Assembly: GCA_963576735.1 (NCBI GenBank)
Contig: OY755176.1
Coordinates: forward strand, 10,401,423 to 10,465,422
Reading direction: 5' to 3'
DNA from: Bedellia somnulentella
Lineage: Eukaryota; Arthropoda; Insecta; Lepidoptera; Bedelliidae
Length of the DNA stretch: 64,000 nucleotides
A model generated the notes under the pieces. The model saw nothing but the letters and a program-made list of their open reading frames with translations, was not told where the DNA came from and ran no database searches. Numbering within the stretch: position 1 is the first letter of the stretch; every line of letters starts with the position of its first letter. Of the stretch, positions 55,413-64,000 are shown one piece after another. Made by a program: the position numbers and the translations under genes.

Positions 55413-56437
55413 TTAAATTATTATTAAAATTAACAGATAGTTTTAATAACGTAATTTTCGCTTGCTAGAACCGAATTCTCCATGAGCCAGTACGACCCCA
55501 ACTGGTCCACTTATTTAAGATGCATCTTCAAAATAATAGTAAAATAAAATTAAACAAGTTGAAACACGAAATCTTCAAAGGCCAATGAAAATTGTTATGA
55601 AATAATTTTATTATTATGTTTTAGACCTGACTAAAACATCTCGAATGTAATTTTGATCTTGATTAGTTTTCTTTGTTTGAAAGTTTCAATTCTATTACCA
55701 AGAACTCGTTTAAGATGGAATTCAAAACCCACGTTCTTATTCAATAAATTTTCAATTGAAAGTAATTGTGTTTCTCGAAAAACAGCTATTTTATGAGATT
55801 ACATTTTATCATGTTTCGATATTATTGGATACTGTCTTCTCTCAGCATATTTTCATTAACAATAATTTAATCCAGTAGCTTATGTCTACGCTTCCGTTAT
55901 CCAAAACTAGCTTGTACCTAAACTTGCAGAGAACAATAATCTAGATTTCAAATTATCACAATAATAAAATATACTTGTATGGTAAGATGGTTTTCCAGTT
56001 AAAAGAATATAAACATCAGAGTAAAGGAAAAATATATCAAACATAACTAGATAATAAAGTAATGGAAATGTTACGAGTGTATTTAAGATGCCGTATTCAA
56101 TACTTCCTTTATGTAATATGAGTTGTCAATATTGATTTCGTATCGCAACACGAGAGGCACGTCTCCTCGAATCGAATCTTTGTAGTTTGCTGGCACTATG
56201 ACCTTTTCGAGGACGAACTCATCTTTTTGTTATGAACTTCCAAACTCTCATACAATGTTATTACCACTACAAAAGACTAATATTGATATTTATTTATAAA
56301 GGCTAACGTGTGCTTTTTGTTATGAAGTCAATAGCTATATCAATCATTTTATTACCACTATTCGGTTTCTAATGTTATTCTTTGTGATGAATAAATTGTT
56401 GTTAGAAATATATAACAAAAATAATCTGTACAGGAAA
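55413..56437. other. Anonymous sequence
   Basis: No gene or repeat recognised. Confidence 0.45.
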
Positions 56438-56645
56438 ACTTATGAGTGCGTCAAGATGACGGATATGCTATTTTAAAGCACTTTTCAGCAGCTATCTATC
56501 TTTATCAGTGTCTCTGTAACTTTGTTCATCCACAATATTTATTTATTATAATTTACTTAAACGACTTAAACCCCATCGATTTCTTCGTTTGGGGGCATAG
56601 ATTTACTAATAAAGAACCGTAGATAAGTCATACGCACTCATAAGT
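56438..56645. repeat. Possible small TIR element
   Basis: Perfect 14-bp inverted ends ACTTATGAGTGCGT (56438-56451 and 56632-56645), 208 bp overall. No clear target duplication. It lies about 100 bp upstream of the THAP remnant and could be an edge of the same transposon. Confidence 0.45.
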
Positions 56646-56752
56646 GGCACTTAAAAAACAGGCTAAATGGCTCATCTGACTTCAGTCGCACACTAGCTGC
56701 CGTCGCAATCGTTTACCTGTTTTGGCGTGTTTGTTTATCAAAATAATCGAGA

Positions 56753-56825
56753 ATGCCGTCGTGTGTGATGAGATTTTGCACAAACTATAGTAGAAAAACT
56801 ACTAAAATTATGGGATTACTTATCA
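56753..56825 (+). pseudogene. THAP zinc-finger N-terminus, frameshifted
   Basis: An ATG starts MPSCVMRFCTNYSRKTTKIM, a typical THAP-domain beginning (MPxC, then C-x4-C). After about 20 codons the expected continuation (ITYH) is found one frame over and soon meets a stop, so the domain is broken by a 1-base shift. THAP domains occur in P-like transposases and in host DNA-binding proteins; the surrounding debris favours a transposon origin. The later Cys-x2-His part was not found. Confidence 0.6.
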
Positions 56826-57119
56826 TTCGTAATTATTATAAATTTACAACGTTTTAATTATAATTTCTAATAAATTGTGTGTATAGGTCTAAATTATTCT
56901 TTGTCAAACGGTCGTCTTAGTGTCATATTTCACAACGGTACAGAGAAAATATGTTTGTCTCTCTTTAGCGCTTGCTATAAGATGTGCTATCTCGCTTACA
57001 TTTCAAATGTATTTCTTGGTGTGTTGTTTGGATATATTCCTAGTGGTGTGCGTTCATCTGCCGCAATCGGTGCCGCTCGTAAGCGCCGCTTTCCTCGTAA
57101 ATGACCTATCTAACGTTTT
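56826..57119. other. Sequence between THAP and transposase remnants
   Basis: Two overlapping frames of 75-78 codons are open here, neither with a recognisable motif. It may be worn transposon sequence. Confidence 0.35.
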
Positions 57120-57326
57120 TTGTACATCTATGTTTGGGGGTATTATAAAGAATTAGTTTACGCCAAGGATATCAGAAACATAGCGGAACTACGAACAAAA
57201 CTTAGACAAGCAGAAGAAACAATAAAAAGCAACAGGGTAGCGTTCTTACCACTAAAAGAAATTTTTTTAGGGCGATGTAGAATTTGTATCGAACAGGAAG
57301 GGCGACATTTCGAAAACTTTAAGTGA
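57120..57326 (+). pseudogene. Tc1/IS630-like transposase, C-terminal remnant
   Basis: The end of a DDE transposase: WGYYKELVYAKDIRNIAELR followed by LRQAEETIKSN and a terminal RCRICIEQEGRHFENF. This 'WGYLK..VY' to 'GGRHFE' pattern is found at the C-termini of Tc1/mariner/IS630-type transposases in insects. The apparent start is a TTG inside the old frame. The catalytic DDE region is missing. Confidence 0.7.
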
Positions 57327-57748
57327 TTTAAAATTTAAAAAAATGCTATTATTGACTCTTTATCAATAATAACATTTATTTGGTTTTCTGCGGTCCAATC
57401 TTTTAATTAAGTTTTTTCGACTTACTGTGTTTTAAACATTTTTTCAAGTTTGAAGTCGTGGAGATAGCTCAATCAAATTTACATGGCAAATAGCTGACGA
57501 AATTGGCAAGTTTTTAAAAATAATTTTAGAGACATTTTTGTGATACGTTTTTTTTTTAAATCGTTTCAAAAGAGATCTTTAATTTAAACATTTTAACAAA
57601 CTTAGGATTCAACATTTTTTTAATGGCTTAATAAAAGCATATCGGCTCACAATTGCTTTTGTTTTTGCAAGTGCAAAGTTTTTTTTTAGAAAAAAAAAAT
57701 CATATCTCGAAAACTACAAAAAGTCGCAGAACATACTTGGGTCATAGT
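57327..57748 (+). mobile_element. Tc1/IS630-like element, 3' region without terminus
   Basis: From the transposase stop to 'aaagtcgcagaaca'. The 57600-57740 part is the inverted counterpart of 49560-49766. The outer ~60-80 bp with the CAGGGTGTCCC end are missing here. Confidence 0.6.
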
Positions 57749-58454
57749 CTGAAATAAATATTTTAATAGCCTAGAGTGTAGGTAGGTGAGTGAGTTTTAA
57801 TTAGTTTGAACAAATAACATTACCGTGATCTAAGTTAATCAATGCATGATTATTCGGATCAAAATTTTCATTTTTTTTCTTTACTCGAACATAGTGTAAC
57901 GTCATGTTCAGAAAATCCTCTGCCACCCTTTCGAGGATATACATCGCGAATACTATGTATACGTATTTAATATACAAATAAAATGTTTTACGCAATTGAC
58001 AAAAGTTAGACTGGTGTATAATGCCCAAAGGTTTACAAGTAAAAGAACAAAATAAAGTGATATCCAACATTTTATATGTATGGTATAAAAACAACAGTCA
58101 TTATTAAAAGCGGCGACCAACAATCGCAAACAAAACAATAAAACCGCTGAATGTATCAAAACTAAACTGCAAGTAACCGCAGAAATTTTACTGAAGTAGA
58201 TTATTTTATCGAAACTTTTATCTAACATTCATAACAAGTATTGTATTATCTTTTGAATAAGATGCTTAATTTTGATTCAAAACAATAGTTTTCATTATTA
58301 AATGACATACGTAAATACATATACTCACGCCGTCATTTCCATTTTCATTCAACCAGATTGTCTTTTTTTAATCATATTAGAAAAGATAAATCTGCATTTA
58401 TGAAAAGTTAACGCCCTAGAGCGTGATATAAGATCATTTCCTATGTTAAAATTA
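57749..58454. other. Anonymous sequence with small repeat remnants
   Basis: 57893-57955 (+) is a SINE A 3' piece ('cctctgccaccctttcgagg'). 58314-58345 (-) is a tiny RTE end ('tactcacgccgtca'). No gene. Confidence 0.55.
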
Positions 58455-58580
58455 TAACGGTGTAGTGTCAGCATCGAATAGCACTAATCCATGTCTTCTC
58501 TCGGGTGTCCGAGGAGGCGACACGTATCGGGGCATTAAAGTGATTCTTGAGCGATGCAGTAAGAGACACATCAACAACAA
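58455..58580 (+). mobile_element. Repeat family B, old 5' half
   Basis: 'ggtgtagtgtcagcatcgaa', 'gggtgtccgaggaggcgaca' and 'gagcgatgcagtaagagaca' match the first half of family B with many changes. Confidence 0.6.
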
Positions 58581-59138
58581 CGTTTATTTTACATTATTTT
58601 TCATATTTTTCATATTCAAAAATTCACTCTCGGTCATTGAAATGTAAACAGCTCTCTAGTCTTATGTACATTTTTAAATTCAAATTAAGTATAATAAGGT
58701 GCGTCTGCTAACCTGGAATCATAACACAACGATGGCAATAACCAAGAAATCCACAGTATACACTCAGATCTAAGCTGGAAATGAGGAAGATCCTGAAAAA
58801 ACCCTTAATCAGGTATGCAGAATATAAACCGTTATTTTAAAAATCGACATTGAATGAATAATATATACAATTATCAAGGGAAAATTACGAAATTCAAATA
58901 AATACCCGATTATATTCAAGCACGATAAAGTAAACAAAACAGACTGACAGTGACAAGACAACTTGGAAAGTGACATTACCATGATTTGAAGTCGAGTCAA
59001 CTGACTGATCAATAATCAAACCGTCAGTAAACTGATATCACATGCGTTTGCGTATAAAGTTTTCATTCTTCTGCGTTGATGGCAACTTTAGTCTTTTATG
59101 CCAATGTCGATTAAAATTACCGATCCTTTTATTGTTGC
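58581..59138. other. Anonymous sequence, may include the LINE 5'UTR
   Basis: No repeat recognised. The 5' boundary of the following LINE could not be fixed. Confidence 0.4.
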
Positions 59139-60314
59139 ATGCAAAGGGATAGTTATACCATATATATGTTTTTCACTTCTAAGCCAAAAAACGAATTAAA
59201 GATGAAGTGTATTGTATGCAAGGAAATAACGAGGAAGGAAGATATTATTAAATGTGTAAATTGCTTCCAATGCTTCCATTACCAATGTCTAAACATCACT
59301 ACTGCTAAGTATATGAGCAAAATAATCCTCAATAGAAATACATGGAAATGCTCAAAGTGTGTAAATAATATCAGCTTTGAGACTAATAACGTAACGCTGC
59401 GTAATAAAAAGAGAACAAACTCGTGTGAAAACATTTCTTTTTTGTCAAGTAGTGTACTAGACACTAGTAATACTACGTCGTCTAGCAATGAAAGCATGCA
59501 TAGTCTGCCAAACCTTGGCTCGCACTTAAATTCAGAAGAAATTAAGGAACTAAAAAGCGAAATTAAAATACTACAACAGAAACTTATTAGCGCTGATAAT
59601 CAGATTGATGATTTATTGGGAGAAAACACAAGCCTCAAGGAAACATTAAATGTGGTACAGAAGAAATGCGAGACCTATAAGAAATTACTAACCTCACAAT
59701 CACAAACCAGTTCGCCCAACAGAACACCCAAAATAAACAATAGGGGGAAATCAAAAAGAGACAGCATAATAAATACAAATGATAAAAATAAACCCCTACA
59801 GACTGTTCATTCAGTTACGAATGAAATTGGCCAAGCTCGCCCATTTGATGACACCTCTTACAGTATACAGTCTAACAATGATCTTAACCAGGTAGATGAA
59901 AATATTGACAACACAAAGGCAATCCAACCGTCAATTATTGAAGAACCACCGTTAGAAAAAGCTCAACCTAAGATACGAGTATGCCTAATAAGTACTCTTC
60001 CCAGTTTTCATAAATCAATAAGTGACGTGGAAAATTGTTTCGGTAACAGATTTGATTATATTCATTATCGGAAACCAAACGCCAACATTAAACAACTATT
60101 GCAAGGAATTAAAGAAAAGACGATAAATTTAAACAGAAACGATTATTGTGTCATTATGATTGGTGAAGATGACTTTTATAAGACTAAGGAATATATCAAC
60201 TTGGTTACTCTTATTAAAGAAACTCTAACAGAAATTGATAATACTAACTTCATAATTTGCCTGCCTGTATATAAATATGGTGAATATAACACTTTGTATA
60301 ATTGTATTTTATAA
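59139..60314 (+). CDS. LINE ORF1: PHD finger, coiled coil, esterase-like
   Basis: 391 codons. A complete C4HC3 PHD finger uses C24, C27, C39, C42, H47, C50, C71 and C74; M22 just before it may be the real start. A heptad-rich coiled coil follows at about residues 132-185 (LKSEIKILQQKL, LLGENTSLKETL). The C-terminal part (IRVCLISTLP ... NDYCVIMIGEDDFYKTKEY) resembles the SGNH esterase domain of CR1 ORF1 proteins, with GEDD where GxND is usual. The esterase is cut off at the deletion junction, and the last few codons are in shifted DNA. Such ORF1 proteins bind element RNA and self-associate. No internal stops. Confidence 0.85.
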   Translation: MQRDSYTIYMFFTSKPKNELKMKCIVCKEITRKEDIIKCVNCFQCFHYQCLNITTAKYMSKIILNRNTWKCSKCVNNISFETNNVTLRNKKRTNSCENISFLSSSVLDTSNTTSSSNESMHSLPNLGSHLNSEEIKELKSEIKILQQKLISADNQIDDLLGENTSLKETLNVVQKKCETYKKLLTSQSQTSSPNRTPKINNRGKSKRDSIINTNDKNKPLQTVHSVTNEIGQARPFDDTSYSIQSNNDLNQVDENIDNTKAIQPSIIEEPPLEKAQPKIRVCLISTLPSFHKSISDVENCFGNRFDYIHYRKPNANIKQLLQGIKEKTINLNRNDYCVIMIGEDDFYKTKEYINLVTLIKETLTEIDNTNFIICLPVYKYGEYNTLYNCIL

Positions 60315-62142
60315 AGGCAATAATATTATTTGGCAATTAGTTAACCGAACAAAAAAAGATAAAAATAATCACTCTAATTTAATTTTAAAGACAAATGGAA
60401 AAATTATTTCAAAAGCAGAAGACATTGTTGAGTGTTTTGCAGAGCATTTTAACCACGGAAAGGCATCTCTATGTCAATCAGCAGCTCAAACAGAACTAAA
60501 CAAAAATACTTCAAAGCAAATAATGGTGTCTTGTACCAAGGAAGTTAGGGGAAACATCACATTAAATGAAGTCACCGTTGACGAGATAGATAAATTGATT
60601 ACGGGTATGCAAAATAAGAACTCCTGTGGCTATGATGAGATTCCAATTATAATTTTTAAAAATAATTTAGACCTACTTGCGATACCTTTAACAAATTTTT
60701 TTAACAATTGCTTCAGACAGAGGGTATTCCCCGATCAGCTAAAAATAGCTCGTGTATTGCCTATTCATAAGAAGAAGTCTAAAACGGATCCTTCAAATTA
60801 TAGACCTATCTCTCTTCTTCCTGTATTATCTAAGATATATGAAAAATTATTAAAATGTAGAATGCTTGATTATTTAAATAGATGTAATATTATTAATAAA
60901 AGACAGTTTGGGTATCAAAAAAATATAGGCACAAAGGATGCCATTGACACGTTAGTGGATGATGTGATTACTAATTTAAATAATGGATCAAAAGTATTAG
61001 CCCTCTTACTAGATTTGAAAGCAGCATTTGATACGCTAGATCATGATTTAATAGAATTTAAATTAGAATACTATGGAATTACTGGTGCTTTTAGGGAACT
61101 CCTACATTCTTATTTAAGTAATAGAAAACAAGTCGTTGAAATCACACATAACAAAAATAATAACCTAAGTATTTGTAAATCTAAAGTGGTCAATATTACA
61201 AGAGGGGTCCCACAAGGATCAATATTAGGCCCTATAATCTTTCTTATATTCATTAACGACTTGATCGATTATGTTCAAAATCAAGTGCCTGGAATCAACA
61301 TTGTCATGTTTGCTGATGACACAACCTCTATTATTACAGCTGAAACTATTTCTGAACTAGAAACAAAGGCAAATGCTGCATTATTTGAATTCAATTGCTG
61401 GTTTCAATATAATAATTTAACACTAAATTTAACGAAAACTTATGCGATGCTTTTTAAAACAACGGCAAGAAATAGAGAGAGTGTGAAATTATCTTTAAAT
61501 AATGCTAGTATTGAGATGGTCAATTCAGTGAAATTTCTGGGAGTTTATATTGACTCAAATTTAAACTGGAAAGCCGAACTTTCAGCTGTAGAGAATACAC
61601 TCAGTTCAGCATGCTATGCTCTGCGAACTCTCAGAGATAGCATTGAACTCAAATATTTAAAAATGATTTATTTTTCATTAGTTGAATCTAAACTAAGATA
61701 TAGCATTAAATATTGGGGTAACAGTTTTATGTATAACATTAAAAAAGCATTTATATTACAAAAAAGGGCTATAAGAATAATGTTGAGATTGTCGCAAATG
61801 GAATCCTGCAAGGAATACTATAAAAAATTGAATATTCTAACAGTACCTGCGCTCTACGTATTTCTCCTTCTAACGAACTTTAGGGAAAAAATTGGTGACG
61901 TTGAAACAGAGGAGCAAACATTATATAGAGAGTCACGCAGGAGAAAAGAATTTCGTTTGGACACTGTTGGTATTCCCCATCTCAAAGTAGTTGAACATGC
62001 TCCTAAGTACCAGACAGTAAATATTTATAATAGAATTCCTAATGAATTAAGATTGATTCAATGTCCAAAAATGTTCAAAATAAAATTAAAACAATATTTA
62101 ATTAACAAATGTCTATACGATTTGAAGGAGTTAGATCAGTAG
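60277..62142 (+). CDS. LINE reverse transcriptase (ORF2 without endonuclease)
   Basis: A 621-codon frame overlapping the ORF1 end by 38 bp in another frame. The ATG is internal to the old ORF1 region; homology to ORF2 starts near NNIIWQLVNRTKKDK, the linker before the RT. RT motifs are complete: RVLPIHKKKSKTDPSNYRPI, LALLLDLKAAFDTLDH (A), RGVPQGSILGPIIFLIFIND (B), MFADDTTSII (C, FADD) and FLGVYIDSNLNWK. The C-terminal region extends to KELDQ. No stops or frameshifts. Without an endonuclease it could not start insertion at a normal site. Confidence 0.9.
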   Translation: MVNITLCIIVFYKGNNIIWQLVNRTKKDKNNHSNLILKTNGKIISKAEDIVECFAEHFNHGKASLCQSAAQTELNKNTSKQIMVSCTKEVRGNITLNEVTVDEIDKLITGMQNKNSCGYDEIPIIIFKNNLDLLAIPLTNFFNNCFRQRVFPDQLKIARVLPIHKKKSKTDPSNYRPISLLPVLSKIYEKLLKCRMLDYLNRCNIINKRQFGYQKNIGTKDAIDTLVDDVITNLNNGSKVLALLLDLKAAFDTLDHDLIEFKLEYYGITGAFRELLHSYLSNRKQVVEITHNKNNNLSICKSKVVNITRGVPQGSILGPIIFLIFINDLIDYVQNQVPGINIVMFADDTTSIITAETISELETKANAALFEFNCWFQYNNLTLNLTKTYAMLFKTTARNRESVKLSLNNASIEMVNSVKFLGVYIDSNLNWKAELSAVENTLSSACYALRTLRDSIELKYLKMIYFSLVESKLRYSIKYWGNSFMYNIKKAFILQKRAIRIMLRLSQMESCKEYYKKLNILTVPALYVFLLLTNFREKIGDVETEEQTLYRESRRRKEFRLDTVGIPHLKVVEHAPKYQTVNIYNRIPNELRLIQCPKMFKIKLKQYLINKCLYDLKELDQ

Positions 62143-62460
62143 TTTTTGAATAATGTTAGTAGTATGCTTTTATATGAAATAAGATTGATTTTGACGGATA
62201 TTATCACACTATTATAATATTTTTTTATTGAAATTGACATTTAAAATTTATTTACTTTAAGAATTGTGTGATTGACATTTATGTTATTCCAAACAAAATT
62301 TTAATTTATATTCTCTTTTTTTATTTTTTTATCAAATTAATTTATTAACATTTTGTGATACTTATTGTAAATATTTTTTAGTTTTTAAGTTAGTATTAAG
62401 TTAGTTTTATAATTCAAACACGATGTGATATTGTTATAATGAATAAATGAATATGAATAT

Positions 62461-63353
62461 TCAACTTCCAAAATATGTAAGAAATTTCTTTTTCTGGAGC
62501 ATTGGTTACCCTTTTTTGAGAATTATAGCCTTGAATATATTAAGTGTATGTGTGTTTTATTTTTTAATTCTGTAAATTTTTCGTAACAATAGAATTTCAT
62601 CATTCACATGGGTTAGTTTAGTTCAACCTTTGTAACACTTTTAGCATCTGCAGATGATCTATAGTATTTTAATAACATCAATCATCAACAGTTTTCTAGT
62701 TTTATTGTCATAGTACTTTCCTGTACCTTATGATGGGTGTCGTGCAACGTTTCGTGTGCAAGATTTTATTGAAGTTATTAAAACTATTTACGTTACAAAC
62801 TGTTTCTATGATTTCACTATCGTAGCTACAGTAAAAATATGATAATTGTGCTGTGTTCAACCATTGTTGCAGTAGTATTTAAAATAATAAATGATTACCT
62901 TAATCCGTTATAATCTGGGTTCCACCCATTCCTTACCTCCCTGTTCTTATTAAAATTGCTGAGAACATACGTTAGGGGATAGATCAAGGATTGCTGACTA
63001 TTCTATCACCGCTTGACTTTAGTAGAGTATTCAATAGAGTGAATTTTGAAATAATAATAGTATATTTGAAACATTACAATATACTTTTCCTTTACAAAAT
63101 ATTTTTTATTCTTCATTTAATATGTTATAAACGCTATTCACGTGATCTACACATTTATTTATTTATTTTATTTTATTTTATTAGGGACATCAACAGCACA
63201 TAAACATGTAAGTTACAATTAGATAAATACAATGAAAAAGCCAATAACAGACATCCACAGAAGATACAAAAAACAGTAGTACATACAGATATGTAAGAAA
63301 AGTTGTAACATAAAATGTGTAAAATGACTGAATGATTGATTTGTGTTATATAT

Positions 63354-63354
<1 letters not shown>
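62461..63354. other. Anonymous sequence with a family B end
   Basis: 62462-62545 (+) is a worn family B 3' part ('caacttccaaaa', 'ttggttacccttttttgag', 'atagccttgaatatatt'). It starts directly at the LINE tail. Near 63157-63260 a reverse LINE-like 3' end may be present. No gene. Confidence 0.5.

Positions 63355-63430
<76 letters not shown>
63355..63430. repeat. (TA)n(TG)n microsatellite
   Basis: About 46 bp of TA followed by 29 bp of TG. It lies immediately beside the 3' end of the LINE on the - strand and may have grown from its tail. Confidence 0.95.
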
Positions 63431-63444
63431 TTCACTTATTCCCT

Positions 63445-64000
63445 CTATTTATTATCTAACGTCTTAATAACGTCGAAACGGAATTTGGCCTTAGAAGAAG
63501 CAAAAGGATCAGTTTCACCAAAGAGGTTATTAAATTGATTGGCAAGGCGAACCATTGTAGAATTCCTTGCATAATTAGTATGATTAGAGGCTATAGAAAA
63601 GAGCCTTTCAGAAGTGTGCCGAGTACGGCGATGTGGAGTACAAAATGACAGTTGGGACAACAAAAATGGAGAATCAAGGCGACCAGAGAGAATGTCGTGT
63701 AACAGCATCATGTCCAGTAAAACTCTGCGATCCTTAAGACTAGTGAGCTGATGCCTGCGACACGAATCCTCATATGAGCAACCGAAAAAATGAGTCCTGT
63801 AGTTAAGATGTTTTAAAAATTTAGATTGTATACGTTCAATACGTTGAATGTACGTTATATAGTTTGGGGACCAGACACTGGATGCGTATTCGAGAATACT
63901 CCTAACGTAAGCATAATAAATCTGTTTTATACACATCAGATCGTTAAAGGGCTTCGAAATGCGCATTACAAATCCAAGGTTGCGAAATGCACGCCCCGTA
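63445..64000 (-). CDS. LINE ORF2 C-terminus, runs off the window
   Basis: The frame is open from the stop at 63445 to the window edge; the ATG at 63966 is internal. It shows the post-RT region of a Jockey/CR1-group LINE: FRNLGFVMRISKPFNDLMCI, YYAYVRSILEYASSVWSPNY, IERIQSKFLKHL and the C-terminal LFGETDPFASSKAKFRFDV. The RT catalytic boxes would lie outside the window. The undamaged frame suggests a fairly young insertion. It differs in sequence from the LINEs at 33.0 and 59.1 kb. Confidence 0.88.
   Translation of the reverse strand, partial: TGRAFRNLGFVMRISKPFNDLMCIKQIYYAYVRSILEYASSVWSPNYITYIQRIERIQSKFLKHLNYRTHFFGCSYEDSCRRHQLTSLKDRRVLLDMMLLHDILSGRLDSPFLLSQLSFCTPHRRTRHTSERLFSIASNHTNYARNSTMVRLANQFNNLFGETDPFASSKAKFRFDVIKTLDNK

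Larger units (their letters stand above)
59139..62460 (+). mobile_element. CR1-like LINE, internally deleted (no endonuclease)
   Basis: Two overlapping open frames: ORF1 with PHD finger and esterase, and an RT frame. The 3' end has a short 'aatgaataaatgaatatgaa' repeat tail near 62440. The apurinic-type endonuclease that should precede the RT, and the end of the ORF1 esterase, are absent; the junction lies near 60300-60320. The clade (CR1/L2/Daphne/Kiri group) is judged from ORF1 architecture and RT motifs. Confidence 0.85.

Noticed and set aside
1..64000. CRISPR array, operon, rRNA or bacterial system
   Set aside because: No regularly spaced repeats, no rRNA sequence, no clustered bacterial-type genes; the sequence is plainly metazoan.

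Overview
This is AT-rich animal nuclear DNA, most likely from a moth or butterfly. The evidence is the set of transposable elements: a Jockey-type retroposon C-terminus of the lepidopteran kind, non-LTR 3' ends with the 'tctggaagagatcgct' block, a Mag-like Ty3/gypsy element with short LTRs, an RTE-type LINE ending in (ATGT)n, tRNA-derived SINEs and many small TIR elements. Nothing looks bacterial, organellar or like rDNA. Almost every long open frame is transposon-derived, and most of the rest looks like intron or intergenic sequence.

Region by region. 1-7.8 kb: anonymous sequence with an old RTE 3' end, one intact tRNA-SINE (family A) and a (CA)n tract. 7.87-9.29 kb: a young, 5'-truncated RTE-type LINE with a 13-bp target duplication. 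9.3-31.8 kb: anonymous sequence with scattered SINE and RTE ends, several foldback elements (11.3, 14.1, 16.8, 17.3-17.8 and 22.5-23.5 kb) and one possible 48-bp host exon at 15.23 kb. 31.86-32.12 kb: the best host-gene candidate, a first coding exon on the + strand. 32.2-33.6 kb: nested SINE/RTE debris and a Jockey-like C-terminal fragment. 34.17-40.39 kb: a complete Ty3/gypsy LTR retrotransposon on the - strand, with LTRs differing at 1 of 119 positions; a 1.57-kb TIR element splits its reverse transcriptase. 42.06-43.44 kb: a Tc1/mariner-like element (TA duplication) inside an older TIR repeat. 46.42-46.92 kb: a second RTE copy with a snapback 5' end. 47.9-50.7 kb: palindromic repeats, SINEs and a Penelope-like element (GIY-YIG) sitting in the end of a Tc1/IS630-like transposon. 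52.06-54.44 kb: a three-level nest, DNA transposon > SINE > second related DNA transposon, both transposons with MULE-like transposase remnants. 56.4-57.8 kb: a THAP-domain remnant and a Tc1/IS630 transposase tail. 59.14-62.46 kb: a CR1-like LINE whose ORF1 (PHD finger, coiled coil, esterase) runs straight into the RT, with the endonuclease missing. The right edge carries another LINE C-terminus that runs out of the window.

How the parts relate. The RTE LINE and two unrelated short repeat families (the tRNA-SINE A and a ~255-bp repeat B) end alike: a CCCC-loop-GGG hairpin, then a CGTGA box, then a short ATG-rich tandem tail. This suggests the short families are copied by the RTE reverse transcriptase. 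Target duplications date several insertions relative to one another and show repeated nesting. Where no gene is listed I saw no convincing coding signal, but short introns and exons can be missed by eye.
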